Shown: positions 19,538 through 29,104 of the stretch, piece by piece | Position numbering within the stretch: the stretch's first letter is position 1 | Layout of the letters: the number at the start of each line of letters is the position of its first letter | Source: Pontiella desulfatans | GTDB taxonomy: Bacteria; Verrucomicrobiota; Kiritimatiellia; Kiritimatiellales; Pontiellaceae | Assembly (NCBI RefSeq): GCF_900890425.1 | Contig: NZ_CAAHFG010000004.1 | Span: 664,330 to 728,329 of the forward strand | DNA length: 64,000 nucleotides | Direction of reading: 5' to 3' | Program-made: the position numbers and the translations under genes | The notes under the pieces: generated by a model | What the model saw: only the letters and a program-made list of their open reading frames with translations | What the model was told of the DNA's origin: nothing | Database searches by the model: none

Positions 19538-19562
19538 AGCGGTTCTCCATTCATAAATAGAC

Positions 19563-20522
19563 TCATTTGGACAGTTTTAGGCGTTCGGTGGTTTCCAGTT
19601 CGGGGCCGCCACCGCGCCCACCGGAACCTGAGCAGGTATAGATGCAGTTTTTGTGCAGGATCAACGCCGTGCCATGGCGTCCTTGCTTGAGCGGGGGATA
19701 GTCGTGCCACTTCTCTTTTAACGTATCCCATGCCTCCACTTCGGCATGCGCTTCTTTCTGGGTCATGCTCTCGCCACCAGCCACCACGATGTCCTGGCCG
19801 ATGGTCGCCGTCGAGTTGCCTGCTCGCGGGGTTGGGAGGTCGTCCTTTAGTACCGACCACGCGCCGCTCTTGATGTCGTAGACATCGACCTCCGGCACCG
19901 TGAGGTCGAACACTTGGTTTGTTTCCTTCGAGGTGGTGCGACCGCCGGCCGCATAGATTTTTCCATCGAGGTAGGTGCATTGGAAATGGTCGCGCTTGTG
20001 CTTGGCGTTTTTCAGCTTTGTCCATTCGCCGGTGGCCGGGTCATATCGATCCGCCCAGTTCACATAGCCGCCCACATGGCCATTGACGATCCCGCACATG
20101 ACATAGATCTTACCATCCACATTCACCACACCCGCCGAACCGCGCCGCCGGTTTTTCGGGATTTCGTCACCCCAGCTCCACGTATCCTTTTTCGGTTCAT
20201 AGACCAAAACCTTTTCGAGCCCCGTCTCGTTCGGGTAGCGCCCGGTCATGGCGCAGATGATCAGGATTTTATCTTCATGGACCACCGGTTGGAAATGGTG
20301 GATCTCTATTGGCGGCTTCGAGGCGTTGCGCCACGTTTTGGTTTCGGGATTGAAAATGTTCACGGGCTGGATGCGCCGCCCGCCCAGCAGGTAGAACTCG
20401 CCCTCGAATTCCACAAAGGCCGCTTCGTGGCGGGGGTTCGGTTGCCCCTTGGTTTCCAGTGTTTCCCATTCGGCGGCGACCACCGATGTGGCTGCGAGCA
20501 GGGCGATGATGAGTGCTTTCAT
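19563..20522 (-). CDS. Exported Kelch-repeat beta-propeller protein
   Basis: The 319-residue protein starts at the ATG at 20522, with a signal peptide ([17 protein letters not shown]). The longer open frame upstream is only a shadow of the phosphatase gene. About six Kelch motifs can be seen ([33 protein letters not shown]...[33 protein letters not shown]). These form a beta propeller, usually a binding surface or the scaffold of a sialate-type epimerase. It overlaps the end of the upstream phosphatase gene as ATGA, so the two are translationally coupled. No catalytic residues can be assigned. Confidence 0.82.
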   Translation of the reverse strand: MKALIIALLAATSVVAAEWETLETKGQPNPRHEAAFVEFEGEFYLLGGRRIQPVNIFNPETKTWRNASKPPIEIHHFQPVVHEDKILIICAMTGRYPNETGLEKVLVYEPKKDTWSWGDEIPKNRRRGSAGVVNVDGKIYVMCGIVNGHVGGYVNWADRYDPATGEWTKLKNAKHKRDHFQCTYLDGKIYAAGGRTTSKETNQVFDLTVPEVDVYDIKSGAWSVLKDDLPTPRAGNSTATIGQDIVVAGGESMTQKEAHAEVEAWDTLKEKWHDYPPLKQGRHGTALILHKNCIYTCSGSGGRGGGPELETTERLKLSK

Positions 20523-21379
20523 ATCAGTTTCTCCTTCAAGGCGAGAATCTTGCGGGCAAGTTCGGCATCCGTTGCATAGAGGATGCCCTTTCGGTTCATG
20601 TAGATCGAGTCGGCATGGTTCAGATCGAGCGGGTCGCCGTGGATGTCGGACACGTGCGCGCCCAGCTCGCGGTAGATGCAGGCCGTTGCGCCGAAATCCC
20701 AGAAGGTACCGCCGCCGACCTTCTCTTTGGGCATCCTGACATAGCAGGCCGGCGCGTTTTCCAGCGCCCAGATGGCGTTCATCACTCCGCCGCCGTGCGT
20801 GGTGGTCTCCAGCTTTCCGTATCCAAAGTTCTCCAGCCCAGCCACCAACGCCGGATATTCCGGCTGTTCGGCCACGCTGCGGTCGGTGTTCATGAACAGC
20901 CGACCTTCCACATGGCCGAGCGTCCAGGGTTTTTCGTTCCGGAAGGCGCCTTGGCCGCGGATCGCGTGGTAGAGGATGTGCTCGATCGGATCGTACACCA
21001 CCCCAATGTAGGGAACGCCCTCCTGCGAAATTAAGGCAATGGAAACGGCGTAGCCCGACGTCCCTTCGATGTAGGGCAGGGTGCCATCGATCGGGTCGAT
21101 GCACCAAAAAAAGTCCTTCACCAACCGGCTCCCGTCGTCCGGGCTCTCCTCCGTTAGCAGGGCGAGGTCATATTCGGCAAACGTCGGTTCAAGTGTTTCC
21201 AGGATCATCTCCTGGCATTGGCCATCCACTTCCGTCAGCACCTGCGAGGCGAGGCTGTCGCCCTCCTTATCCTGCCGGATGTCCGTTGGCCGCGTCTTGG
21301 AAATATGCGCACCCGCCTTCCGCGCCGCTTCGATGGCCAGATTGCAGAGGTCGGTTAAATTGTCTGTGTTGAGTTTCAT
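20519..21379 (-). CDS. Inositol monophosphatase-family phosphatase (CysQ-like)
   Basis: The 286-residue protein has the lithium-sensitive phosphatase motifs: [10 protein letters not shown] (metal-binding Glu), the central [15 protein letters not shown] (DPxDGT), and near the C-terminus [20 protein letters not shown]. The family hydrolyses inositol phosphates or 3'(2'),5'-bisphosphate nucleotides. The typical WD near the end is modified here to WDFGATA, so the substrate is not clear. It is followed with an ATGA overlap by the exported Kelch gene. The downstream partner being exported while this protein has no signal peptide makes a direct physical complex unlikely. Confidence 0.85.
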   Translation of the reverse strand: MKLNTDNLTDLCNLAIEAARKAGAHISKTRPTDIRQDKEGDSLASQVLTEVDGQCQEMILETLEPTFAEYDLALLTEESPDDGSRLVKDFFWCIDPIDGTLPYIEGTSGYAVSIALISQEGVPYIGVVYDPIEHILYHAIRGQGAFRNEKPWTLGHVEGRLFMNTDRSVAEQPEYPALVAGLENFGYGKLETTTHGGGVMNAIWALENAPACYVRMPKEKVGGGTFWDFGATACIYRELGAHVSDIHGDPLDLNHADSIYMNRKGILYATDAELARKILALKEKLI

Positions 21380-21443
21380 GCCGGGAAGGGTAGCAACGAA
21401 TGAATGGAAAGCAACGAATAGTTCGGATGGGAGGATTCGTTGC

Positions 21444-22415
21444 CTATTTCAGTTGTTCCAGAACTTCGTGGGCGAGGCGCTCGCTGTAGCGGTGGATCTT
21501 CCAGTGGCCGGGACTCCAGCCTTGGAGGAAACGGAAAAAGTCCGTCCAAGCCACGGGGTAGAGCGACCGCCAATCCGCTTCCAACGCCGTGAAGTCGATT
21601 TGCTTTTCATGGTTTCCCAATGCGGTTTCCAGAGTTTCAAAATAATAATGAAGCAGGGCGGTTTCCTGCCGCTCGCATTCGTCTTCGCAGAGGCAGCTGC
21701 CGAGGAAATAGGCGACGTCTTTCATGCCGCACCCGCCGCCGACATACTGGAAATCGACCGCCGCCACCCGGCCGTCGGCGGCAAAGCAAAAGTTGGCCAG
21801 CTTGGCGTCGCCATGGACCAGCGTCTGGAACGGGCTTTCGTTCAACTTCCGATCCATCGCCGGAGCGGCGGCTTTGAGCTTCGGATCGTCCAGCTCCGCC
21901 CATTCATCCGGCCGCGTTTCGAGATGCCAGTAGGTGCCCGTTTGCCATAATTTGTCGGGCGTCTCGCCCATGAACGTGGCGTGGAAGTGGGCCAGCCACG
22001 ATAGGCAGGCTTTGATTTCGGCATCCGAAACGTAGCTGCGCCGTCCATCGAAGCCGGAGGCATCGAGATCCTCCATCACCATGAACACTTCGTCGCCATG
22101 CGTTTCGAGTGCAAAACATGCCGGCACGCGGCAGGTATCGTTGCATCGCGCCGCCCACTCGGCATAGAACGCGGTTTCCACCTGGTAGGACTTAACCTTC
22201 CGTTCGTGCGACCGCCCCGTATTCCACCCGCGCGGATGGTGCTTCTCGTCCGGCCAATGCACATGCTTCACGACGACGCTTTTGAGATCGGATCCGTCCA
22301 ACCCGACGCGCACAATCTTCCCATATCCGCTCCAAAGGCTTTGGATCACTTCGGATTCGGTCAGCGCCGTTGCGCCGGTTGCCTTCAGCGTAATTTCGGT
22401 AAAATGTTGGTTCAT
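21444..22415 (-). CDS. Aminoglycoside/choline kinase-like phosphotransferase
   Basis: The 323-residue protein has the protein-kinase-like fold of the APH/ecdysteroid kinase group. It has a Lys in [10 protein letters not shown] (ATP binding), catalytic [13 protein letters not shown] (HGDxxxxN) and the metal-binding Asp in [22 protein letters not shown]. Members phosphorylate small hydroxylated molecules; the substrate is unknown here. The gene begins within the last four bases of the Nudix gene (ATGA overlap), so the two form an operon and may act on a common metabolite. Confidence 0.85.
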   Translation of the reverse strand: MNQHFTEITLKATGATALTESEVIQSLWSGYGKIVRVGLDGSDLKSVVVKHVHWPDEKHHPRGWNTGRSHERKVKSYQVETAFYAEWAARCNDTCRVPACFALETHGDEVFMVMEDLDASGFDGRRSYVSDAEIKACLSWLAHFHATFMGETPDKLWQTGTYWHLETRPDEWAELDDPKLKAAAPAMDRKLNESPFQTLVHGDAKLANFCFAADGRVAAVDFQYVGGGCGMKDVAYFLGSCLCEDECERQETALLHYYFETLETALGNHEKQIDFTALEADWRSLYPVAWTDFFRFLQGWSPGHWKIHRYSERLAHEVLEQLK

Positions 22416-22951
22416 CTATTCAGCCATTTCCTTGCCATGCGCAGCATGGATTCATCGGTCGTATATTCATCGAGGTGATTGATCGTACCCCACGCGAGAT
22501 CGTGCGATTCGTTGCTGACCGCGTATTCTTCGCTTCCTGTGCAGCGGAAGGCGAAGCGGATGTCGTGGTGATCGTGCTCCGGCTCATTCTTGCGGGCGGG
22601 GATGAGATGGATGTCGATATCGAAAATATCTGTGCTGATCGGCTCAAGGTCGGGCAATCCCGATTCCTCGCGGGCTTCCTGCAGGGCTGCATCGAGGATG
22701 TCGGTATTGCCGTCGGCGTGGCCACCCAGCTGCAACCAGGCGTTGAGTTTGCGGTGGTGCGTCAGAAGGACGTGGGTGCCCGCTTTGTTAACCAGCCAGG
22801 CGGAGCCGGTGATGTGGCCAACCGAAAGCGACCGTTCAAAGCAGTCGGTATGGCGCTCCACGAAGCTGATCAGCCGGTCGGTCATGGTGGCCTCATCCGG
22901 CCAGTGTTCCCGATAGTTACAAAGTTTGGAAAGCAGGTCATTGCGGTGCAT
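22412..22951 (-). CDS. Nudix hydrolase with variant Nudix box
   Basis: The 179-residue protein has the box [24 protein letters not shown]. The catalytic EExG half is intact (REESGL), while the first Glu and the Arg of the classical consensus are replaced by Thr and Gln. That variant (GGHxDGxxD) is common in a Nudix subgroup of unassigned substrate. Nudix enzymes hydrolyse nucleoside diphosphates linked to another group. It is translationally coupled to the downstream kinase gene. Confidence 0.85.
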   Translation of the reverse strand: MHRNDLLSKLCNYREHWPDEATMTDRLISFVERHTDCFERSLSVGHITGSAWLVNKAGTHVLLTHHRKLNAWLQLGGHADGNTDILDAALQEAREESGLPDLEPISTDIFDIDIHLIPARKNEPEHDHHDIRFAFRCTGSEEYAVSNESHDLAWGTINHLDEYTTDESMLRMARKWLNR

Positions 22952-22976
22952 GTAAACATCCTGAAGCGGGAGCCCG

Positions 22977-23027
22977 GTGTAGCCGAGGTCCTCGACCTCG
23001 GTCCGCGATCATGGATCGCGGCTACAC
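22977..23027. repeat. Two-hairpin cruciform repeat, type A
   Basis: Outer arms GTGTAGCC and GGCTACAC enclose two adjacent hairpins, GAGGTC-CTC-GACCTC and GCGATC-ATG-GATCGC. The whole unit fills the gap between the Nudix and HIT genes. The design matches the type B repeats in the glycan locus but the hairpin sequences differ. Confidence 0.8.
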
Positions 23028-23032
23028 ATTCA

Positions 23033-23521
23033 TTAATCAGGCGGATTAAACAGAGGGAAGAGGGCGTCGTATTGCTCCATCAGCGCCTGCGGCATGACGC
23101 GCGTGTCGGAGAGCACCGGCATGAAGTTGGTGTCGCCTATCCAACGTGGAACAATGTGCTGGTGGATGTGGTCTTTCAGGCCGGCACCAGCGGCGGCGCC
23201 AAGGTTGTAGCCCAGATTGAGCCCGTCGGTTTTCAGTTCAGCCTTGAGGATTTCGACGGCCTCGATGGTGAGGTCGGTCATTTCGAGCCGCTCCTCGGGC
23301 GTCATGTCCTTGAGGTTTTCGAGATGCCGGTAGGGGGTGACCATCAGGTGGCCGCCGGTGTAGGGGTAGCGGTTCATCACCACGGCGCAGGTTTTGCCCC
23401 GTTTGAGGATGAGGTTGTCGCGGTCGGCCGCATCCGCGAACATCTTGCAGAGGAAGCACCCCTCTTCCTTGTCGGACAGAATATATTCAATGCGCCACGG
23501 CGCCCAAATCGTCTTTTGCAT
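23033..23521 (-). CDS. HIT-family nucleotide hydrolase/phosphorylase
   Basis: The 162-residue protein carries the histidine triad in DHIHQHIVPRW, preceded by the substrate-site sequence PYTGGHLMVTPYRHLENL, and two N-terminal cysteines (CFLCKM) that are common in the Ap4A phosphorylase-like branch (APA2/FHIT-like). The family splits dinucleoside polyphosphates or AMP-linked compounds. It is divergent from holA, and about 175 bases between them hold both promoters. Confidence 0.9.
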   Translation of the reverse strand: MQKTIWAPWRIEYILSDKEEGCFLCKMFADAADRDNLILKRGKTCAVVMNRYPYTGGHLMVTPYRHLENLKDMTPEERLEMTDLTIEAVEILKAELKTDGLNLGYNLGAAAGAGLKDHIHQHIVPRWIGDTNFMPVLSDTRVMPQALMEQYDALFPLFNPPD

Positions 23522-23696
23522 AATCTATTTCTCTCGACTTGCAGGCAGAATATTTGCGGCAGAACTATCTGCTGAGCATAAACCGGATCAGATTTTTCTG
23601 CCTATTATCTTTCTGCCCAATTATCCCTTTGTGGTTTTCAGTTTCAAACACAGGGATTAAATCATATCTTGTGCGGATTGGAAGAGGAACAATTTC

Positions 23697-24794
23697 ATGG
23701 CGGACAACGTATATTTTTATTGTGGCAACGATGAATACCTGGTGGGGCTCAACGCCCGGAAAAAGGTCGACCAGGTTTGCCCGGCGGAGGAGCAGGCGCT
23801 CTCGTTGGAGATCATCGACGGCAGTGCCTCGAAAATCGAGGAGGCGGTCGCGGCGGTCGACCAATGCATCGCGGCGTTCCGGACGGTAGGCCTGTTTGGT
23901 GGCAAGAAGGTGGTCTGGTTCCGCGAGGTCGCGTTCTTGAAAAACGCGGTGATCATGAAGAACGCCGATGTGAAGCGTCTGTTGGGCGAGCTTTCGAACG
24001 ACCTGAAATCCGGGCTCTCGCCCGACCAGTTCCTGATCATTTCCGCTCCGGGAATCGATAAGCGCTCAGCCTTCCACAAGGCGTTGAAGGAGGTCGTCCA
24101 GCTTGAGGAATTCAATATTCCCGAACGCGACTACGAAGCACGCCCGGTGGCTCTCGAGCGCGCCCTCTCCCTCTTCAAGCGCGAAGGCTATTCCATCGAC
24201 AACGATGCCGCCCAAGTCTTCATCGACCGAACCGGATTCGAGACGCGCCAGATCATGAACGAGGTTGAAAAGCTGGTGTTGTTCAAGGGCGCCGACAAGA
24301 CCATCCAGCTGGCCGATGTCCAGTTGATGACCTCCTCTTCCGGCGAGGCCATCACCTGGGACTTCACCGATGCCATTGCCGAACGCAAGCTGGCCGTTGC
24401 CATCCGCATTTTCCGGCAGCTCCTGTTCCAGAAGCAGACGGCCATTGGGCTGATTATCCAGATCGAGAGCATGTATCAGAACATGTTGCGTTTCCGCGAA
24501 TACATGGAGGCGGGCTGGCTGCGCATGAACGGCAACCGGATCCAGTGGGCATCCGGCCAGGAGATCGACGACTATTTCGAGGCCATGCCCGACGACCCGC
24601 GCACGATGCACTGGTTCCGCGCCTCGAAGATCGCCAACCAGGCCGCGCCCTATTCCGTTACGCGCCTGGCGGCCAGCAAGCGGCTGGTGGTGGATACGCA
24701 TGAACGGATGCTTTCGGGCGGATCAATCCCCCACGAACTGATGCTCGAGACCCTGCTGGCCAAACTCTGCGCCCCGCCGCAGCGCCGGAGATAG
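23697..24794 (+). CDS. holA: DNA polymerase III delta subunit
   Basis: The 365-residue protein has the size and layout of HolA. An N-terminal AAA-like domain begins NVYFYCGNDEYLV (the family's F/YxxxGxexyLv opening), a middle domain includes DRTGFETRQIMNEVEKLVLFKG, and the C-terminal clamp-loader collar helices include RKLAVAIRIFRQLLFQKQTAIGLI. Delta opens the beta sliding clamp within the clamp-loader complex. A bidirectional terminator follows. The start ATG has GAAGAGGA upstream. Confidence 0.9.
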   Translation: MADNVYFYCGNDEYLVGLNARKKVDQVCPAEEQALSLEIIDGSASKIEEAVAAVDQCIAAFRTVGLFGGKKVVWFREVAFLKNAVIMKNADVKRLLGELSNDLKSGLSPDQFLIISAPGIDKRSAFHKALKEVVQLEEFNIPERDYEARPVALERALSLFKREGYSIDNDAAQVFIDRTGFETRQIMNEVEKLVLFKGADKTIQLADVQLMTSSSGEAITWDFTDAIAERKLAVAIRIFRQLLFQKQTAIGLIIQIESMYQNMLRFREYMEAGWLRMNGNRIQWASGQEIDDYFEAMPDDPRTMHWFRASKIANQAAPYSVTRLAASKRLVVDTHERMLSGGSIPHELMLETLLAKLCAPPQRRR

Positions 24795-24798
24795 GCGC

Positions 24799-24829
24799 AA
24801 AAAAAACCGCGGGATCGCCCCGCGGTTTT
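24799..24829. terminator. Bidirectional terminator between holA and a convergent gene
   Basis: CCGCGGG/CCCGCGG stem, flanked by an A run on one side and a T run on the other, so it can end transcripts from both directions. Confidence 0.9.
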
Positions 24830-24851
24830 ACAGAACTGGCCCTGGCTCGAA

Positions 24852-25418
24852 TTATTCGCCGCCGAAGCTCCAGTTGACAATGATCATGCCCTGGGCCAGA
24901 TCACCCGGGAAATCCTTGAACCAGGCATTGTCGGCAATAATGTTGACCAAGCCTAGCTGGAAGAGGTTGTTCGCGGTTGCGGCATAGTTCACCAAGCCCC
25001 ACTGGAAGCCGGCTTCAACGCCCTGGGCAATGTTGACCGTGCCCAGCTGTACGCCGGTCAGGTTGCCGGCATAGTTGCCGATCCAGCCCCACTGCAGGCC
25101 TTTCATGTCGCCGGACGCATAGTTGACCCAGCCCATCTGGGCTCCGGTATAGTTTTCGGCATAGTTGAAGATGGTCGGCAGGAAGATAAACCACTGGAGA
25201 CCGACACTGTCGCCGGTGGCGCCGTTCACGAAACCGAACTGCCAGTTAAACGTGGGGCTTGGGTTTTCATTCCACACACCCAGGGAGACTCCGGTAATAT
25301 TGGCATCCCGATCCTGGAGTGCGATGTCGGGGGTCAGCGATAACTGGAAGGCTGCATCTTTCGCCATAACGCTGGAAGCCACTACGCAACTGAGTGCCAC
25401 TACGATCAACTTTTTCAT
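24852..25418 (-). CDS. Exported GxQxGxxN surface-repeat protein
   Basis: The start is the ATG at 25418, which gives a signal peptide (MKKLIVVALSCVVASSVMA); upstream parts of the open frame are a shadow of the YggS gene. The 188-residue mature region repeats a unit of about 18 residues of the form GxQWGxVNYAxG (GAQMGWVNYASGDMKG, GLQWGWIGNYAGNLTG, GVQLGTVNIAQGVEAG, GFQWGLVNYAATANN). Such repeats suggest a small beta solenoid or barrel. Similar surface repeat proteins are known in Leptospira and other bacteria, without assigned function. Confidence 0.75.
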   Translation of the reverse strand: MKKLIVVALSCVVASSVMAKDAAFQLSLTPDIALQDRDANITGVSLGVWNENPSPTFNWQFGFVNGATGDSVGLQWFIFLPTIFNYAENYTGAQMGWVNYASGDMKGLQWGWIGNYAGNLTGVQLGTVNIAQGVEAGFQWGLVNYAATANNLFQLGLVNIIADNAWFKDFPGDLAQGMIIVNWSFGGE

Positions 25419-25652
25419 TCTATCTCTCCTTATGTTTGGTTCCGAATGAACTCGCCCGACGGTCACATCTCCGTCAGAAACTAGGGGCATTCTAAATAGG
25501 ACCAAAAGTATTGCAATTAAAAAACGCAGGCATCCTTGGCCCGATTTTCCGGGCAGGTTTCGGTGCAAAACAACGCTTTCCGGGATCGCCATGTTTGGTA
25601 TGCTAGGCCTCTTTGAAGGGACAGTTGGTCTTGTAAATGGGAAACGAACGGC

Positions 25653-26330
25653 ATGAACGAAACATTTGAGCAACGGTTGGAGCGGGTGGAGCAGCGAATT
25701 GCCAAGGCCTGTCAAAACGCCGGGCGCTCGCGCGAGGAAGTCCGCCTCCTGGCCGTTTCCAAAACCAAGCCCCCCGAAGCCGTACGCGAGGCCGCCGGAT
25801 GCGGGCTGCGCCTCTTTGGCGAAAACCGGGTGCAGGAGGCGCAGTCGAAAATCCCCCTGTGCCCGCCCGGACTCGAGTGGCATTTGATCGGGCATCTGCA
25901 AACCAACAAGGCCAAGATTGCCGCCCGGTTTTTCCAGATGGTGCATTCCGTGGATTCGCTCAAGCTGCTCGAAGCGCTCGATAGCCATGCCGGAACCACC
26001 CTCCCGGTTTTGCTGCAGGTCAATGTTTCCGGCGAGGCCGCCAAGTTCGGCATGAAACCCGACGAGGTGGCCGGGGTCATCGAAACGGCCAACCGCCTGC
26101 AGAAGTGCGAGGTGCACGGCCTGATGACCATCCCGCCCTTTTCCCCCGATCCGGAAAAAACACGCGTCCACTTCCGCGCCCTGCGCGAGCTGCGCGACCG
26201 CCTGCAGCAGGAAACCGCAACCCCGTTGCCCGAGCTTTCCATGGGCATGTCGCACGATCTCGAAGTCGCCATCGAAGAAGGCAGCACCTGGGTCCGCATC
26301 GGAACCGATTTGTTTGGATCACGAAACTAG
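25653..26330 (+). CDS. yggS: YggS/PLPBP family pyridoxal phosphate-binding protein
   Basis: The 225-residue protein has [18 protein letters not shown] with the PLP-binding Lys, [22 protein letters not shown], and the C-terminal [27 protein letters not shown]. The family binds pyridoxal phosphate without known catalysis and maintains vitamin B6 balance. The gene is followed 51 bases later by proC, the usual yggS-proC neighbourhood. The gap holds a perfect 30-bp palindrome. Confidence 0.95.
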   Translation: MNETFEQRLERVEQRIAKACQNAGRSREEVRLLAVSKTKPPEAVREAAGCGLRLFGENRVQEAQSKIPLCPPGLEWHLIGHLQTNKAKIAARFFQMVHSVDSLKLLEALDSHAGTTLPVLLQVNVSGEAAKFGMKPDEVAGVIETANRLQKCEVHGLMTIPPFSPDPEKTRVHFRALRELRDRLQQETATPLPELSMGMSHDLEVAIEEGSTWVRIGTDLFGSRN

Positions 26331-26336
26331 GCGTCA

Positions 26337-26366
26337 CAGTTATGCTGACGGCCGTCAGCATAACTG
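26337..26366. promoter_or_regulatory. Perfect 30-bp palindrome upstream of proC
   Basis: The 15-base arms of the sequence from CAGTTATGCTGACG to its complement are exact. There is no loop and no T run, so it is not a simple terminator. It ends 15 bases before the proC ATG, just ahead of the ribosome-binding site AAAGGAAAAG. It could be a repressor site or an mRNA hairpin that tunes proC translation. Confidence 0.75.
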
Positions 26367-26381
26367 CAACAAAGGAAAAGC

Positions 26382-27179
26382 ATGAACATTGTATTTATTG
26401 GAGCGGGCAACATGGCCGAGGCCATTGTTGCAGGGATTGTGAAGAACAAGGTGGTTGCCGCCGCCAATGTCTGCGTAACGGATGTTTCGGAAGAGCGACT
26501 GACCCATTTTCTCATGAAATACGATGTCAGCACATCCGACGACAATGCCTACGCGGTGGCCAAAGCCGATGTGGTGGTGCTCGCCGTCAAACCGCAGGTT
26601 TTCCCTTCGGTCTGGCCGGAGATCGAAGGCGCCCTGAAGCCCGATGCCCTCGTTGTGAGCATCATGGCCGGCATCCCGTCGGCCAAAATCGCCAATGGCC
26701 AGCCGCTCCGGGTGGTGCGGGTTATGCCGAACACGCCGTCGCTTGTTGGCATGGGGGCGGCGGGGATCGCGGCGGGGGAACGGGCAACGGAATCCGATCT
26801 GCAGGTTGCGCAAAAACTGCTGGGTGCGGTGGGCTCGGCCGTGATTGTGGCGGAAGAGGAGATCGATGCCGTCACCGCGCTGAGCGGTAGCGGCCCCGCC
26901 TATGTGTTCTACCTGCTCGAAAGCATGCTCGAGGCGGCTGGGAAGATGGGATTGGAGCAAGGAATTTCCCGTGAATTGGCGCTCGCAACCGTGATGGGCG
27001 CCGCTAAACTGATGCAGGAAACCGGCGAGGATGCCGCTGTTCTGCGCAAGAAGGTCACTTCCAAGGGCGGCACCACCGAAGCCGCCATCAATACCCTGGA
27101 AGAGCGGCATGTGAAGGACTCGGTTGTGGCCGCGCTGCTGGCGGCCCAGGCGCGCTCGAAGGAGCTGGCAAATGGCTAA
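26382..27179 (+). CDS. proC: Pyrroline-5-carboxylate reductase
   Basis: The 265-residue protein opens with the NAD(P)-binding motif NIVFIGAGNMAEAIVAGI and carries VVLAVKPQV, VRVMPNTPSLVGMGAAGI, and the ProC signature region ALSGSGPAYVFYLLESMLEAAGKMGL with VTSKGGTTEAAI. It makes proline from pyrroline-5-carboxylate using NAD(P)H in the cytoplasm. Its stop overlaps the start of the next gene by eight bases. Confidence 0.97.
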   Translation: MNIVFIGAGNMAEAIVAGIVKNKVVAAANVCVTDVSEERLTHFLMKYDVSTSDDNAYAVAKADVVVLAVKPQVFPSVWPEIEGALKPDALVVSIMAGIPSAKIANGQPLRVVRVMPNTPSLVGMGAAGIAAGERATESDLQVAQKLLGAVGSAVIVAEEEIDAVTALSGSGPAYVFYLLESMLEAAGKMGLEQGISRELALATVMGAAKLMQETGEDAAVLRKKVTSKGGTTEAAINTLEERHVKDSVVAALLAAQARSKELANG

Positions 27180-27999
27180 AGTGAAAACCGCAAAAAAGAA
27201 AAGACCCCTGAAGGTGCGGATCAAGCGCAACCTGGTCACCGCCACCACGCTCTTGCTGATCCTATACATCGGTGTGCACGTCATCACCCGCACCGACGGC
27301 TTCCGCACCCTGGTCGCCGACAAGTTGTCCAACGGCACCCGCCAGCTCATCACCCTCGAAAAATGCGGCGCCACGCCGCTGCTGGGCTTGCACCTGCAGG
27401 GACTCGGTTTCGAAGGCGCCGTCATTCCCGATGCCAAGGTGTTGTTCAACTGGCATGGCCCGCTGTACAAAGACGTACCCCTCGTCCGCAGACTGATCAT
27501 TGCCAATCTCGATATCGAATTCCGCCGTATCCCCACGAGCGGCAACTGGGAGCCACTCGTGTTGAACGGCGTGGGCGCCCGGCTTGGTGCCATTCTTGGG
27601 CTTAATCCCGCAACAATGGATGAAAACGACGCCCTTCCCAAATTCCCGGCCTACGCCATAAACGAGAAAACCCTCGTCCAGCTACGCCGCGCGAAACTCG
27701 TTTGGCGCGATGAAAAAGGGCGCGAGCTCGCCTACATCACCGAGGCCGACCTCAACGTCAAGTCCGGCACATTGATCAAGCGAAAGGTCATCCAAACCAT
27801 CGCCAAATGCGGCCATGTCAAACTCGCCTCCGGCCGCGCCATGCGCGACTTCCGGTTGGAAGTGTTCCGCATCGAAGGCTCCGGCGTCGCCACCATTCTC
27901 GACATGGCCGACAGCAATGGGGAGTATCCCGAGTTTGCCACCGAAAACCTCTGGCAGGATCTCAACCTGAACCTGCACCAACTCTCCGAGCACCGGTAG
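27172..27999 (+). CDS. Single-pass membrane-anchored protein of unknown function
   Basis: The ATG at 27172 overlaps the end of proC. The 275-residue protein starts with a very basic segment (AKVKTAKKKRPLKVRIKR), then one membrane helix (LVTATTLLLILYIGVHVI), and a large extracytoplasmic part. The opening of that part (GFRTLVADKLSNGTRQLITLEKCGATPLLGLHLQGLGFEG) resembles the beginning of AsmA-like envelope proteins, but I cannot confirm this. The translational coupling to proC looks incidental. It is the last gene before the tRNA and island. Confidence 0.7.
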   Translation: MAKVKTAKKKRPLKVRIKRNLVTATTLLLILYIGVHVITRTDGFRTLVADKLSNGTRQLITLEKCGATPLLGLHLQGLGFEGAVIPDAKVLFNWHGPLYKDVPLVRRLIIANLDIEFRRIPTSGNWEPLVLNGVGARLGAILGLNPATMDENDALPKFPAYAINEKTLVQLRRAKLVWRDEKGRELAYITEADLNVKSGTLIKRKVIQTIAKCGHVKLASGRAMRDFRLEVFRIEGSGVATILDMADSNGEYPEFATENLWQDLNLNLHQLSEHR

Positions 28000-28074
28000 C
28001 GGCAACAAAAAAGCCACAGATCCGAATTGACCCGGAACGCCCATTTTCGTAAACACGTTCCCTTCTTTCGAGAG

Positions 28075-28150
28075 GCCAATGTAGCTCAGCTGGTAGAGCA
28101 GCTCATTCGTAATGAGCAGGTCGTCCGTTCGAATCGGATCATTGGCTCCA
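28075..28150 (+). tRNA. tRNA-Thr (anticodon CGT)
   Basis: All 76 bases fold as a cloverleaf. The acceptor arms are GCCAATG/CATTGGC, the D arm GCTC/GAGC, the anticodon arm GCTCA-TTCGTAA-TGAGC with CGT at the anticodon, and the T arm GTCCG-TTCGAAT-CGGAT. The CCA end is encoded. The 3' part from the anticodon arm onward is repeated at 49388, marking it as the integration site of the island. Confidence 0.97.
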
Positions 28151-28155
28151 CTCTT
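28101..28155 (+). repeat. attL: 55-bp direct repeat in the tRNA-Thr gene
   Basis: From the anticodon stem through CCA plus five bases (CTCTT), this sequence is identical to 49388-49442. The tRNA gene is kept whole on this side. Confidence 0.95.
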
Positions 28156-28807
28156 TCCCTAATAAAATCCAATGTTTTCAGGGGTTTTGAGGTAAATCCC
28201 TCATTCCTATGTGTCTACTGCTGTCTGGACGTGTGCCTACCGTTGAACCCTTGATAGTGCATCCGTAATACATCCGAGATGTGTTATCCGGGGAATTTCC
28301 GGTGCTTTCGCTTAAACAACGGGCTCCTTTGCTGATGAAAGGCTATGGAATGCTTGCATGTGCCGGGAGAATTGGGAGCGTGGTGCATTAAAAAGTCTAA
28401 ATATCCCTAAATGAGGAAATGGAGAAATGGATATTCCGGCGCACTTTTTTTACGATCGATTGGTAGCAACCAGAGACCCTATGGGGCACCCCCAAGGGGT
28501 AGCTCCCGGGCGGCACCATTTATGACGAATGGGTTTATGCGCTCTCCCCGTCCCTGATACTATAATTTCAGAGTATGCAAGGTGGCTAAGGGAGTTTAAG
28601 CCCGGGCATTAACCCTCACCGCTGAGCGGAAACGAGGATTTTGGCCAAACTGGATTGGTGGCACCCACCAGGCCGGGGCTCAGGTGGTGGCTGGTCTAGT
28701 AGAAAATACTAGTTGATTTCTTTTGAAGGGTTGCTTGTGAAGGGCGGATTCCAAGCCTATCATTTAAAGGTTATTAATGCGTGTAGTGATTTGCTGGGGG
28801 AAGCAGC
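28156..28807. other. Left-end intergenic region of the island, 652 bp
   Basis: No gene is seen. Near the attachment site AATACATCCG (about 28267) resembles AATACATCCA near the right end (about 49330), a possible integrase arm site. The remainder must contain the promoter for the restriction operon, but I see no clear -35/-10 pair. Confidence 0.5.
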
Positions 28808-29104
28808 ATGGATTTGGAAATGCAGCGGGTGTGTGAGTGCCTGCAACGGAATAAGACCAGGGCGACGTATGGGGCTGTTGGGGAGTATACGCATACGCCC
28901 CACCGTTCCGTTAGCGGTCGGCTTGGGCGCAAATGCCCTCTGGCCTCTTGGGTTGTACGTGCTGACACAAAAAAGCCCAAAGGCTATGCCCCCACCCAGC
29001 TTGATACCGATTTAGAGAGCAAACCCGACATCATTACAACAGGTGATGAGCTGGGATTATTGATGCGGCAGGATTTTGAACAGCAACAACAGGAAGAGAA
29101 TTAA
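28808..29104 (+). CDS. MGMT-like DNA-binding small protein ahead of hsdM
   Basis: The 98-residue protein contains a segment (residues about 16-62: TRATYGAVGEYTHTPHRSV, then LGRKCPLASWVV and TKKPKGYAP) resembling the C-terminal DNA-binding part of alkylguanine DNA alkyltransferase-like proteins. It lacks the PCHR active-site Cys, so it should bind DNA but not accept alkyl groups. The C-terminal tail is acidic and Gln-rich. A GGGG ribosome-binding site precedes the ATG, and the stop codon directly touches the hsdM ATG. It may regulate the restriction operon or help the modification complex. The family match is by eye. Confidence 0.7.
   Translation: MDLEMQRVCECLQRNKTRATYGAVGEYTHTPHRSVSGRLGRKCPLASWVVRADTKKPKGYAPTQLDTDLESKPDIITTGDELGLLMRQDFEQQQQEEN

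Noticed and set aside
28156-28807. Short frames in the left-end gap of the island
   Set aside because: They are brief, have no ribosome-binding site and conflict with each other.
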